DNA of 64,000 bases from Melanocharis versteri (Eukaryota; Chordata; Aves; Passeriformes; Melanocharitidae), in NCBI GenBank assembly GCA_013397845.1, contig VZTG01010316.1:566731-630730 (forward strand), written 5' to 3'. The notes beneath the pieces were generated by a model. The model was not told the origin of the DNA, did no database searches, and saw only the letters and a program-made list of their open reading frames with translations. Position 1 is the stretch's first letter; each line of letters starts with the position of its first letter. Position numbers and translations under genes: made by a program. Positions 1 to 12,846 of this stretch are shown here, piece by piece.

Positions 1-1902
1 TTGCGCCTTAAGGAGCCTTTATGATGATCCTTCCAGACAAAGTAGCGCTTACACCGCTTTCATAATTTCTCCATTAGGTAAAAGTTCTGCAATCCACTTG
101 AATCAGAAATATATTTTACTTCCTGTCTTAAACATTTTAATCTTTTATAATAATAATAATGAAAAATGGAGATGTGGGCAAAAGCGGTCATCACCACTGA
201 CCGTAGCAGTGGAATAAAAACTGGCCAGTCCTTCCTGCCCCTGTTTTATTTCTTCCAAGGCCCTCACAAGCAGGGAAAGCCCACATCTTGAAGATTTTCC
301 CAGTGTAGCATGTCTGAGATGCAGGCTTCTCTATCTGCCCATGCTGTGAAATCTGCCATCCGTGTGTCTCATCCTACTACTGAAGTACTGTGTTGTCACT
401 TTTCTAGCCTGGATGAAAGCAGCCTTGTCCCACTTACATCAATTCTGAATATTGCTTGAAAGAGCATTTCCCAAAGCCCGTGGCTTTGATCATATCACCT
501 GTCTTTACATCTTTTGTTGGTTCCTTCTTCTCTGTTGTACCCAATATTGAAACTCTTGGTAAGATATCCTAACATGACCTGTCGTCTTCCATTTATTACC
601 AAAATTTCTGGTTTCTTGTCTTCATGATGCCATCCTCAGTCACCTCGTTATTACACTATCAAACAGTAATCTTTGTGCTTTGTTTTACACCCTTTCACCT
701 GGGAAGAGCTAATACTGTTTAAATAAATTCAGTGTGCTCCACTGTGTTACGGTCTTCTTTTAATTTACCTAGTATCACCGGGCAATCTTGCAAAATGAGT
801 ATTAGTAACATTTCAATTAAGACCTAGAAAAAGATCTCTTCAGAAGGACCTGTGTTTGTGTTTGTAACAGTGCATCTGCAGAATCATATCTGCTGGGAAG
901 ACTTTTCTGTGCCGATGATAGGCAAAGGCTTGTAAGGCAACAGAAACTTGCTGTGGTGTCACTGATTACAGAGAACAAGTCTAGTCTAGTGGCATTTCTA
1001 GATGAATGGATTTGTCTGTAATGAGAAATACCGTCAGTTACAAAACCAAATTGTCCTGGGAAAGCAGATAAAGTATAACGTTAATACAAGATAAAGGAAA
1101 TATTAAAGAATAGTAAAATGGAGTATGACTTGTTATGGAGCTATTTGGTATGGAAGGTACTAACCAAACTCAGTATATATTTTCTGGAGCTTCATGAAAT
1201 GATTTGTTGCAGATCTGATGGCTATGGGAGCAAAGGGAGACGCGTCATTTTGGAAGACTTGAGGGTTGCATCGTGACCTCGCAGAGGGGATGCAACCTAC
1301 CTTCAGGAGCCAGGAATTGCAGTAGTTATTGCACTTCTCTTCCCCTGACTGAGTGCTTTTCTTCATGTACAAAATGGGAGCAACGTTGTCAAACCTATGT
1401 CATGGTTCCAAGCATTAATTAAGTAACTCGCTTTAATACGGTTCTGTAAAACCAGAGGGGGCTTTGCCATTGTACTTTCAGGTTTTTAACAGATGCCTGA
1501 AAGTCTTAAGGCCAGTTTAGTTTGCCAGGTTATTCAAAACTGTGCTGCATGCGCTGGATCCCAGTGGAGGCAGTTGGCAATGCTACTGTGAGGTCACTGT
1601 TAACAAAAAGAGAACAACAACCAAAGGAAAAAAAAAAATCCACCCATCACCAAAGAACCCACAATAAAACTTATTGAGGCCTTTACCTCTATTTCCAGTG
1701 TTCACATAAAAACACTTGGGAGTGCAGAGCTACCAAAATCATTGGGGGACTGTTGAAAGAAATCAGAAACTTCTGAACATTTACTGCTGCTAGATATTTA
1801 GGAGACATATGCAAATGATACCTTTCTAAGAATTAAGAAAGTATTATTTGTTCTTGTTATATTAAGAATTACAAGCGTAAAGAATGTAACAGGTCCCTTG
1901 GA

Positions 1903-1954
1903 GGTACCAAGTGAGTTGTTTGGGAAATACCATCACAGAGGTTCACTTGGTACC
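1903..1954. repeat. Perfect 12-bp inverted repeat, 28-nt spacer
   Basis: GGTACCAAGTGA (1903-1914) and TCACTTGGTACC (1943-1954) are exact reverse complements. The outer flanks do not continue the pairing. It could be a hairpin or a small remnant of a DNA-transposon inverted repeat, but no target-site duplication is evident. Confidence 0.7.
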
Positions 1955-4742
1955 ACCACACTTTCCTAAGTGAAAGTCACTGGTGATAACTTAAGGCAGA
2001 TGAGTTTTGAAAAAGTACTGGGTACTAGTTTAAAAGAGGGAGAGAACAGACTAAAATTAAGGAATTTCTTGGTTTAAGGATTGAAGTAAGTACAGGAAAC
2101 AAGAAGCACCTTGAAATTTAAATGGACACTGAGCCTTTCTCTGTCTTAGAAATATGGTGGCTTATTTCTTCTGGGTTTACCACAGGGGCAACATTTTGTT
2201 GAAGTTATTTTAATGTAAAGGTAATGCGTGAGAGAAGTCTGCAGTTGCCATTAAGGATCACAGAAAATGTGCAAAACCACTGGGGCTGGGCAATTCCCAG
2301 CTCTGGCCTGGATTGCAGTGGGGGAAGCTGGAACAGGCAGGAGTCCCTGAATGGTCCCTGCAGCCCCTCACCCTGGGATAGCTCACCTGAAGGGTGGAAT
2401 CCCCTTGACTGGGCTAAGCCAATCTTCTTGCCACAATGTCCTTGCTGTCGGTGAAGAGAAAGAGGCAGGTGTGGGTATGGCTTCTCCAACCAGCTTGAGT
2501 AGTGGAGGTGGTCCTTCTCCTCTGCCAGCTGTGGAAGGGACAGGATAGATGGCTTTTATGTAGCTGCAGTTTGTTGGCTGTGTTGCTGTACTTGGAAAGC
2601 TGTTTCTGAACCTGTCTCCCATACTGGTTAAAAATGGTTTAATTTCGAGCATGAATTTTTACTTAGCAGCATTTTCTATACTGCTAACTTCAAACTTGTT
2701 TCCCTGCAGTGTGGTGTGAGGCTTTTTTTTCCCTCCATATGTACTCTTCTGTGGAGTGAAGCATCTGCAAAAAAAGAAAATATTTTTTCCAGCATAGTTT
2801 ATATAGATTGTATGCATCTAGTGGCAGTTTACAGAAGAGTGGCGGAAGAATTTTTGTTCTACATAAAAATCTTTATCTTTCTATCTATCAAGTTTTAAAA
2901 TCTAAAAATATGTGGCATAACAATAGTGTGTGAGCACAAAGGCCAAAAGTTTTGTGCAATTTGGCCAATGCTTCCCACCGAAACTGATAACAGGAGTGGG
3001 AATTGCCTGTAATGGCCACTGCCTATACATTGCATGACTTGGGAAGAAACCTGGTCTCTACCACAGGAGGGCAAGTTCAGGGACAGCTTTTCAATCTCAA
3101 TTGCTTTTCAAGGCAGTCGTGGTTTGTATGTGTGTGGTAACCGAGGAAAGGGTGTAGCTGGCATCTTCGCAATTAAAAATAATCTCATCACCAGCACATG
3201 GGGTGCTTTGCTGTGCCTCTCTGTGGTTCTGGGGGTTTGGAATGGGTAAGAAAGCAGCAGCTGGAAGTGGGTTTGAAAGATGAGGAGGGACATACGTGCT
3301 GCTCTTGGGGCTGGGGCCACCCTGGGGCTGAGCTGGTGTGTTCCTCATGTACCTGTCAGCATGTTGAGAGGTGGGTGTGCCAGTCCATTGACTGAAATCT
3401 CTTAAGGTTTGGTAGTGGTTGCTAAGCAACTGCAAAACACTTCAAAATGGGATTTTTTTTCCTTACCCGGGGACTGTTTTTGCAGCAGGTAGAGGAGAGG
3501 AGGAGCAAGGAGCACTGTGGGGTGGCTCTCCTTCCTTCCATGCGTCACCGCCAAGGTGATGGAGAAGGGCCCAGGCTTCTACTGTGCTCCCCTTGCAAAT
3601 GCACAGCTCTCTCACACTGTCACAGCAATTCCAATCTTTTGCGTGTACATAAATATTGCTCTCAACAAGAGAAGACGCTGTATTTTAAACATGCCCCTGA
3701 CAAGCAGTGACATTTTCCATTAAAACTTTGGTGTTTTAAGGAAGACAGTCGTGCAGCAAAGGGACATAACATGAGAGGTCTGATGATGATGACCCACAAG
3801 TGCTCTCCACCCTCAAAGGACAAGTACGCTTTCAGAGTGGTCATCAATGAAAATAACTTTAATTTTTGCACCACCCTACTAGTTCTCACAGTTTAAAAAC
3901 AACCAGGTGTGTGGATTGTTCTAGCAGTTGTCATCCCATCTATAAAGTCATAAGTTCTACAGTTGATATTTCAAAATATTTCCTATAAATGATGTCTTAC
4001 ATGTAAGGATTATGTTCAAGTGATTGCAGCTTGAAATTGGCTGGTGTCTCATGCATTTTTATCACTAAAATACAATGCCCTCGCTGGCAGTAGCTTAGTT
4101 TTGGTATTTGATTTGTTTTCAAGCACCTTACTTTTACAAGTCATGTACTGTTTTTTGGCAGAAAGGCAGCTGCTTGGCATTCAGAGCCACTAGTTTGCGG
4201 TAACAGTTGTTGGTTCTGGTCCTTATTGGTTTTTCTTTCCAATTAAGATGCAGCTGTTATGACTTCTGGAGTGAGGGAGGATTATTTTATCTAATGATGT
4301 AAATGGGAAAATCCTAAAGTGAGGATCTGTCCTTCAAAACAGCTGGGAAAAGACCAGGTTGTGAGACCTCAATGTTTAGTGAAAAGTACCCCAGGCTGTG
4401 ATTTTTGTGACAAACTGCATAAAAAGATCTGGTGTTTCTTTTCTCATGTAAATGGAAGGGAATTAATGATTCGGAGAAGATTATCCTAAAGGATTTTTCA
4501 CACTGCATCTTTTACAACATAATGGGGGAATGTACAATTGCTAATGCCTTTGAACTTGGTTTTTTTGTGACATTTGGAGCACTTGCAGATATAGTGCTTT
4601 TGTACTTTTTAGGGAATAAAAATAAGCATGTTTTATTTTTAAATTTTTTGCTCAGGTGTGTGTTCAGTGCTGTATGTGAAAAACCCCTGAGCCACCTTTT
4701 GTTTTAGTTATAGCCTAAAATCTGTAATCAGCAGAAGAGGAA

Positions 4743-5090
4743 GGCACACACACACAAATCATTGCAGTGTATTGCAGACTGGACAGTTCTGTTAAACCAG
4801 CCATTTAAAGTTAGGAAGTCAAGCAAGCTGAAGGTGGACAGTGATTTGAGCTTTATGTGTAATTTCACTTTGGCGGCTCATTCATGCATATGTGTTCTTT
4901 TGAAAAGATCGTGGTATACTCTTTACCCAAGCTGCACCCATACAGCAGAAAGTCGCTCATACCTAAGTAAGTGCATCCACACTGGAAATCACACAAATTA
5001 AACTGTTGCACCGTACATAGAGAGATTGTGTGTATGTACATATGTATATATGCAGCTACACACATGTATATATAGTATATTTTGACTGTT
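4743..5090. repeat. Short CA run and AT/GT-rich (TATA) stretch
   Basis: A short (CA)5 run lies at about 4746-4756. At about 5025-5085 there is an imperfect TG/TA alternation (tgtgtatgtacatatgtata and similar). Both are short, degenerate microsatellites. Confidence 0.55.
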
Positions 5091-6657
5091 GTTCTCCTTT
5101 ATATGTCTTCCAGATGTGATGTTCTGGAAAGCTGAGGGTCAATGGGACGGGAATCCCAGAGTACTCTCTCATTTGCTGTTTTTTTTCTTGTGCCAAAGGA
5201 AGACAAGGAGCAATTGTGGGCTCATATAACTCTTTTTGGAAGGATTTGCATAGTATCTTTGGACACTGTTCCTTCCTTTTCCTCCAGCTTACTGAAAGGA
5301 ATGTAAATTATAATAAGTTCTTTCAGTAGATTAATCAAATATGCTTAGACATTACCTCTCAACTATAAATGGCAATATCATCTAGAAGAATAAAAACTAG
5401 TCAGCCAGACCAAAACTAGGGAAGTTGGATATTTGACATATTCTCACACTAATAAAGGGTGTAAACATTCTTATTAATTTTCATAACAAAAGTGTATCTA
5501 ACTTGACAAATTATTGAACTGAGAGATCAACTTAGAATGTCAGTGCTATTGGCAGGTGATATTGTAAACTAATATGTCAAGCTTTTATTGACACAATCAT
5601 AAACCAATGACTTTTATTTTCCTCTTTCATTTCAATACAGCCAAAGTCAGAAATAAGTTCATATAATCTCAATATTGTTTAAATTTTTATAAACAGCAAG
5701 ACCACAGGAATGCCCCAAGGAGGTTGTTATAGCAGGCTTATGATACAAAAAATGTGCAATTAGATACTGTCTCTTAATAGAAAATATCCAAAAACAAGTC
5801 TTCAAGATTTTAATTCAAATACTTGATGCTGTTTGAATAAAGACCATTGCAGGAAAACTTGCTGGATGGATGTGGCTCCTTGTCCACATGGGATCCTGTA
5901 GCAGCCCTTGTTGGTGAGGGTTGGCTGTACTGAGAGCATTTGTTCTCGGGGTGATGGTTTTCTTTTGGAGATACAAAGAAACTCATGTGTTTAACAAATT
6001 TGTGTGAATGTAGGACAGATACTCTGGTCTGTGTGGATGTGATGACCGTGAAGATGATGTCTTTTGAGCACTGAACTTTACATGAGAATGTTTTTAACTT
6101 GAGTATTCTCAGTTTGAAGATTGTCTGATCAAGGATGGCAGGTTGACTTTTAGGGCATCCAGTGCCATTTAACATGCCCCAGGGTATCAGAGACAACATG
6201 TTGGGCAGGATCCTGGTGTGTAAGAAGCTCTGAGAGTGAGATATCGCTGTGTTTTAAATGGTGTTGTGACAAGGAAAGAATGTCTTCTGTTTGTGATCAA
6301 TCTGCAAAAGTAAAACCAGAGATGGGGTGTTAAAACTTTGTATGCCTGGGAACTGAAACTACAGCTACCCTTAGCAAGTCCTAAGAACTGATTTTTGTTG
6401 CTGGTGGTGGCAATTCTATTTCTGTTTGTTTATTCCTGCATGATAAACAAAGTAGATTCTTAATAAAATTTTTAGAAAGGTGTAGGAATAGTAAAAATAA
6501 TCATAAATAGTTAAAAGAACCAAATGCAGACGAACAAAAAAGCCCAATAAAACCCTAATCCCCCCAAAACTGAAAAAGCAAGAGTTTTTATAACTTGCTT
6601 GGTCACTAACTCGATTATAGTGGCTGTATAAAAAGTGGTCCATTTTGGTAGTACATT

Positions 6658-6675
6658 ATGTTACCATGGTAACAT
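6658..6675. promoter_or_regulatory. 18-bp perfect palindrome with RFX/X-box site
   Basis: ATGTTACCATGGTAACAT is a perfect 18-bp palindrome. Its core GTTACC-AT-GGTAAC (6660-6673) fits the RFX dimer consensus GTNRCC-N(0-3)-RGYAAC at every position. RFX factors bind such X-boxes in ciliary and other genes. No transcript start is visible nearby, so an enhancer role is the only plausible one, and this is inference from the motif alone. Confidence 0.45.
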
Positions 6676-7949
6676 TGACATACTAATTTAGAAACCCTTC
6701 AGGCTGGCTTTGAGAACACGAACATTGCACTAGTATACCAAAACATGAAAAGCCTTATTGTGAAAGTAACTGCTAAATGTTTAGGATGAGCCCTCTAGAT
6801 ACATGTGGACTTTTTTCCCCCACAAAATGTTGGATCTACATTTGCTTATACTCTTGAAAATATCTGAACCAGATTTATTTTAATGATTGCACAGTGTTTC
6901 TTATTAAATCCTTTTGTTTTCTTCTTGGAATTGGACCTTGGGGTCCCATTGTGAAGGCCATGTTAGGTGCAGCTGCTTAGTCTTCAGCTACAGGGGGCTG
7001 TTATTAGGGGTTTGTGCTTCATTCTCCTGGTATGTGGACTGTAAATTGCACTTCGAGTCCTGGGTGTTAACAGGTCCTGCATCATCTTACTTGTGCGTGG
7101 TCGCAGATTTTTTCCAGTGTCATTGAATTCTGTCAGCTGGACCTGTATTGGTGAGGTTTACTGTCATTTAATTTCTGCATATTTGAAAAAAAAACCAAAA
7201 AACCCAGTGCTGTTGAAGTGTTATGTAAATAGTAGCATGATTCTCAATTTATGAATAACCAAAAAGAGTTGCCAGAAGTAGGGAGGGTGCCTGTTACACT
7301 TCCTGTCATGGGCAACTTCCTATGTGGTAGAGAAACTTGTAGGCTCAATTCCTTGAACCTGTTCTCATAACACCCTCAAAGACTGCCATGAGCCCTTGTT
7401 TCTGGCTGAGGTTGGCAAAAACTCGAGTTGTGTGGGATCAGCAAGGCCTGAAGATGCTTGGGGTTCTGCTAAGTTATGGCCTTTTTCATTACAGGGGATT
7501 TTTGGCAGCAATTCTTCACTCACAGTAGAAAATACCATGTTTTTCCTGTTTCATATCAATATATACATGCACACAACTAGATTTGTCACTTCTTTACCTA
7601 ACTCAGTTAAGTTAAGCAAAACCAATCTTAGCATGGGCAATAAGCATTATTTATTAGATCTTGGTTGAACTGATTCTGCAGTCTAACTAAAGAAGACTTT
7701 TGCCTGAAAATAGGTGACAAAAATATTGGGATATCAAGAAATACAGTTAAAACAGAATTGACTGAACAGTAACCTCCTTTACTAAGTCTGCTTTGTAGCA
7801 ACTTGGAGTACTTCTTGTTTCATGATAATTTCTTAAATTCTTTTTTGGGTGTGGAGGTAAGTTTTAATCTTAATTTTTAAGTGGTACTAAATTGGCAGAT
7901 CTGGAAATCAACAGGTAGGATTAGGTTGTAACACCGGATTCTGGGCTTT

Positions 7950-7953
<4 letters not shown>

Positions 7954-7992
<39 letters not shown>
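7954..7992 (+). repeat. Poly(A) tract, 39 A
   Basis: This is an uninterrupted run of 39 A, the longest homopolymer in the window. An N lies 20 bp further on at 8012. No recognisable retrocopy lies upstream, so I cannot say whether it is a retroposon tail or a plain microsatellite. The exact length is unreliable in any assembly. Confidence 0.9.
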
Positions 7993-7996
<4 letters not shown>

Positions 7997-9705
7997 GCAA
8001 CCCCTTTTGCANAAAGGCATTTTGAGCCCTTCTGGTCACAAGGATTATTGTTAAGTCTGTGACGAGGATGCAGCTGACAGATTTTCAGGTGTCTCTGTAC
8101 TACAGAGGTGGTTCATGTGCCATGCCAGCCTAAGAGGGTGTTGACTGTGAAGCAGAGCAACTTCAGCCTGTGTCTGAGGGCTGCTGCATCTTCTCATCTG
8201 AACATGTAGTGAGTGCTCCTATGTACAGGGCTCCTCTGCAGCTCGAGGGGAGAAACACCCCAAGCCAAAACAAGGTGGTGCTGTGTTTGTGCCAGGATTT
8301 CAGGCTTTCCCATCACGATTAATGCTCTGCAGGTATGAATTTATAAGGAATAACCAGTGCTGTGAACAGGGCATGTCATATGCGTTAACTAAAGTAGTTA
8401 AAATTAGGATTTTTAAAGAAAAACTGAATTGAGCTAAAAGAAATCATGCATGTTTCTCACAATTATAAATGCACTCGCAATTGAGCCAGACTACAAATCA
8501 TGCTTTTCCTCCCTGTCTTCCCTACCTCCTTTTGAGGAGATGACATTGTTTTTGTTCTGGATCAGTTCTTTATCTTGATTTTGCTGCCCCCCTACAAGCG
8601 GTTGCACCAGTGTGACCCAAGAGCTTTTCAGAGGAGAGAGAAAGGTCTTGCTGCCACATGAGAGGCAGGCAAAGCCATGTTCTCAGTGGTGGACAGATCC
8701 CAGCAGCCCTATTCAATTGCAGAGGCTGCCTGCAACCACCCATCCTCATCACCAAGCCTCTTTTCTTGGCAGCCTGACCCAGCCCAGACACACAGTCTTC
8801 AGTGTCCTGGTGATGTGCTGCTGGGCCAAAATGGCCTCATTTTAGGTCAGAGAGGTAACTTACCAGAGCTGGAACGGTACGTAAGGAAGCTGGTCTCAGA
8901 CTGGGATGGGCTTCTGACCAGATCTCAGGGTGAGGTTAGGGCACACATCCCTGGGACCCCTCAAGGGACACTGATGGTGGATGTAGCACAGTCCCCTTCA
9001 CAGTGGGGATGGAGTGAGTGGGAACCCAGCCTCCTCTCATCAGTATGGGTGAAAGATGGACCATGTCTTAGGGCTGCGTTGATGTGCTGGGTGGAGAGTG
9101 CAGGCTGGAGCTGCTGGGACCACAGCTGTGTGTTCCAGCCTGGCTCTGCTTCCCCTTCCCCTGCAGCCTCCTGGCCCAGCCAGAGGCCGTGGTGTGGAGG
9201 AGCGCGTGGCAGCTCGTGCTGCTGAGTTATCCCAGCTGTGCTTCAGCTGCTCCCTTTCCCCTGCAAGAATAAATAAATATTTAGAGTTTGAATTACATTG
9301 CCTAGCAAGACCAATTTCCTTTTTTCATGTGCTCTTTTCATGTGCTTTGCTCCTTATAGCTCACTAGCAGCACAAATGACATTGGGGAATTATCTAGAGA
9401 TAAAAAAAAAATTGTAAGTCTGTCTATATTTACCTACTAAAAATACATTTTGACAACAGTCATTTAGTTTAAGAATTTGTGTTCTGCCTGAGCACCCTGT
9501 TTAGTTTGTCCGGTTCCATATCCCTTTGCTACTAAATGTCTTTTCTGGATGTCTGAGAGGCTTTTCTCATCTCCAATTGCTAGAGAATCAGTATCCTATA
9601 GTTTTTCAAGCTTGAAATAGATTAGGGTGATTTTTTTATAACCATAATCTAATTGATTTCAGAGGGCTTGCAAGGGGCAGTGGTAGTGGTGTCCTTTTTT
9701 TATTT

Positions 9706-9816
9706 CTGTGTTGAGTTGTTGGGTTTAGTTTGGGGTTTTTTGTTTGGGTTGTGTTTTTGGTTTGGGAGGGTTTTGGGGGGTTGGTTATTTTGTTTGTTTG
9801 TCTTGTTTTGTGGTCT
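9706..9816 (+). repeat. G/T-rich low-complexity tract with several G-runs
   Basis: About 110 bp made almost only of G and T, with G-runs at 9721, 9732, 9746, 9764, 9768 and 9775-9780. Long-loop G-quadruplex formation is possible. A 22-bp piece (9726-9747) recurs exactly at 42321-42342, within a shorter T/G run. Open frames read through it are artefacts of the low complexity. Confidence 0.75.
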
Positions 9817-12321
9817 CTAAGTTACTATTTGCCTGCCTGCCAGATGAGGAGACTAACGCACGGAGACAAAGCCGAATCCCTCCAACAGCAACAGCCACCC
9901 GCTGCCATGCTGCAGTACGCAGTGTGAAAGCAGAGGCTGTTTTGTTTCTTTCCACACTCCAAATCCAAATGCCCACTTCCAGCATCCTGATGCAGGCTGT
10001 TTGTGGGCCAGTTTGTGGGCTGGCAGTACCGGACAGCCCTGTCCTCTCCTCATTCCTTCACCTGGAAGGAAGACGTGGGTGCATCACCACCCGGCTCTTG
10101 GGGCTGTCCGTTCCCGCAAAGGTGGGATGCTCTTACCCACGGCGCCTATGCCAGTGTCCTGTTCAACACTTAAATTTTGTGATAGCGCAGTATAGACTGT
10201 TTGGATTTATAGGAGAGTGTTCCAGGTTTCTTTTCCAAGCGTGTTGTATGGATAATTTTTTTGTTGTTGTTGTATGCTCTTTTTCAAAAGCTGCATGTTT
10301 CATCCTCACTGCAGGGTTATTTTTGTTTGGTTTATCCTAGCTGCCCTGAACACCTAAGAAGTTGTTACTTCTTCGTGCACTCTGTGATGCTCCCCATCAG
10401 GAAAGAGGTGGCTTGCAGGGCTGCTCATTCAATTTTTGTTCCCAGTTCCAAGCTTTTATTTGCCTATACATTAATATTTGCCATACCTGATGAGACTGGG
10501 CTTTGCTCCTAGTGTCAGTGACACAAGTTGCACGTTTTCTCACAGTCTAGCAAAGGGATAGACAGACAACAGAGCTGTTGTCACAACTGGAATTAACACA
10601 CCATATGGTCCCTACATCACCTTTCTTTTCTATATTTGTCTACTGCACAAAAATTTAAAATAGTCATCCATTTCCAAACTCAAGTCTTCAGTACAAACTG
10701 TTTCTTTTTCTTCCGCAACTTCCTGCATTTTGTTTGCAGAGGCACTGTTGTTCTTAGACTAGCAAATAAAAAAACTCCTCAGTTGCTAAAAATAACCTAG
10801 CTGTAACTCTATAAAGAATTGTTTTCTGCAATTTCTTACTTTTTAAGCAGCAATGTTATTTAGTATTCCCAGTAGGTGAGATCTCTGTCGTGTCTATTTT
10901 TCTCTAATACAGCAATATAATCTCTGATCCATGGATCCGTTACTGACGTTTTCTCCTCACTTTGCAGCTTCCCATTGCTTTATTAAAGAAGTCAGTCTAA
11001 GCTTATATAACTTTAATTCTGGGTTGTCGGGGGTTTTTTCCTTCAAAATAGGTTCTATTTCATTTCTGCCAGTATTTTAGGACTTCCAGTCAAAATTGCT
11101 TCAGTGAAATAATCTGATGGGGAGTGTGATAAAACAGGATTTATCTGTGCGTTTCTTCAAAAACTTTGTCCTGCTTTGACTCTCCAAAAGGTTTCATTTT
11201 TGTCCTTTCTAAACTAAACTGATGATCTGAAGGGGATTCAGATGCTGTATGAATGGCGTTCGAATTATGAAGAGCTGAAAATACATGTCTGGACAAATAT
11301 TCAAAGTTCAAAAGAACGTAAAGCGGTCAGAAACATAAAACAAAATGCAAAACTGCAATTAACTTTACAGAAGTTAATCCCAAATGAAACTATTGCATGT
11401 TGTGGAGAGACTTCAAAAAGGCTAATGCCATAAAATACTTGGGAATAATACCAGGAAGGGTCTGAAATACGATGGGAGGGAGCCCCACAACGGTTGGCCA
11501 TATAAAGATGCCCAACTGCACGGGGGAGTTGTGGCTCTGAAGGTCTGATTCTGACCCCACTGAAGTTGGATCCCTGTTGATGTTGGTTGGCATTGCAACA
11601 AACTCTGTGTTTCTCTTGTGTGGATACCTCATCTAGACAGTCCATTTTAGATGCTTTATACCTTGGGGGATATTGCCAACAATATTTGAAGTATTTCGGG
11701 ATAGAAAAGCACAAATGTGAGAAACAAAATTGAAGGCAAAATAAAATTGGAGTACAAAAGAAGCTTTCAATAGAGGCGATGTAACAAGAATCAGGAATTA
11801 ACAGAGAAAAACGTCAAAGTACTCATTTTGTAGATGCATATATCCAGAGAATGGTCTGCTACAGAAACTGGGAAAAGGCTCTACCACCTGTGTTTTCTAG
11901 TTCTAGATCTTAACAAGCCATTAGCTAAGAGATGGCAGAGAATAATCTTCAATCGGCAAGACTGGAGAAAGGATCAGCCTCTTCTAATGTCTGTAAATCC
12001 TAATTGCTTATTAGTCTTTTATATGTGTGAAAGTTTTGAGAATGTTGCCTGTCTCTGATTCTCCTTCAAATCTCTCACCAATGACAAAAAATTGTACCCT
12101 ATGAATGAACTTTGCTGTTTTTCTAAAAACTAAATTAGACAATATGAACTTTACTTACTGTGACAGATCTGCTTTCTGTTGTCATAATATAGGGATGATA
12201 CTTTTCTTCCCTTCATAATTTCATTCTCAGCTCTTTCATGTAACCTATCTACATAAAGTGTGGGGGTTTTTTTCCCCAAGTTGGATCTATTGTGGCACAT
12301 CTCATTCTATTCTTCAAAACT

Positions 12322-12846
12322 CAAATAATGGTTTAAGTTGGAAAGGACATACAGTGTCACCAAGTTCAACCCTTAACCCAGCAGTGCCAAGGCCACCATT
12401 AAATCATGTCCCTAAGCACCACATCTCCACGTGTTTTGCATACTTCCACTCAACCCTTTCTGTGGGCAGCCTGTTCCAGTGCTTTTCATGAAAAACTTTT
12501 TCTTGGTATCCAATCTCAACCTTCCATGGCACAACTTGAGGCCATTTGTTCTTGTCCTGTTGCTTGTTACCTGGGAGAAGAGAGTGACCCCCCCTCACTA
12601 CAAGATCCTTTCAGGCGGTTGTAGAGAGCGATAAGGTCTACCCTGAGCCTCCTTTTCTCCAGGATGAGCAGCTCCAGCTGCCTCAGCTGCTCCTCACAAT
12701 ACTTGTGCTCCAGACCCTTCACCAGGTCCATTGCCCTTCTCTGGACACACTCCAACACTTCAATGTCTTTCTTGCAGTGAAGGGCCCAAAAGTGGATGCC
12801 GGGTTTGAGATTCAGCCTCACCAGTGCCACGTACAGGAGATCACTG
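12322..12846 (-). mobile_element. CR1 LINE fragment, 5'-truncated, minus strand
   Basis: Read on the minus strand, this encodes the C-terminal end of a CR1 reverse-transcriptase protein. The track VLECVQRRAMDLVKGLEH, then LRQLELLILEKRRL and DLIALYNRLKG (frame between about 12830 and 12567), is the diagnostic CR1 tail. It continues through a degraded end of the protein to the 3' end near 12322, where the reverse complement of the usual CR1 terminal sequence is recognisable. There are many substitutions and breaks, so it is old and inactive. Confidence 0.93.

Larger units (their letters stand above)
1..6657. other. Non-coding AT-rich DNA, no gene recognised
   Basis: Only short frames occur, none with similarity I recognise. 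It contains the 1.9 kb inverted repeat and the CA/TA tracts listed separately. A minus-strand frame of 129 codons at 5810-6199 was inspected and not accepted. Confidence 0.75.
6676..12321. other. Non-coding DNA with a GC-richer stretch at 8.6-9.25 kb
   Basis: Apart from the poly(A) tract and the G/T tract there is no recognisable repeat. The 8570-9260 stretch is GC-richer and has the longest open frame of this part (182 codons from 8677, with an ATG). Its composition is Trp-, Ser- and Pro-rich without any known domain, so I do not call it a gene. An ancient repeat may start near 11540 (CTGATTCTGACCCCACTGAAG). Confidence 0.6.

Noticed and set aside
5810..6199. 129-codon minus-strand frame
   Set aside because: No similarity I can name, no promoter or poly(A) context, and AT-rich surroundings. 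A chance frame or remains of an unknown repeat cannot be told apart.
6985..7000. CTCF-like CTACAGGGGGCTG
   Set aside because: Only the AGGGGGC core fits; the upstream half of the consensus does not.
8677..9225. 182-codon plus-strand frame with ATG
   Set aside because: Located in a GC-richer stretch where stops are rarer. It has no recognisable domain, and overlapping frames on the same strand are also open.
10022..10040. REST/NRSF-like AGTACCGGACAGCCC
   Set aside because: The half-sites are abutted without the 2-bp spacer of the canonical site, and the left half has several mismatches.
9744..10340. 198-codon plus-strand open frame
   Set aside because: It starts at TTG inside a G/T low-complexity tract, has no known domain, and has the Phe/Val/Gly-rich start typical of T/G-rich DNA.
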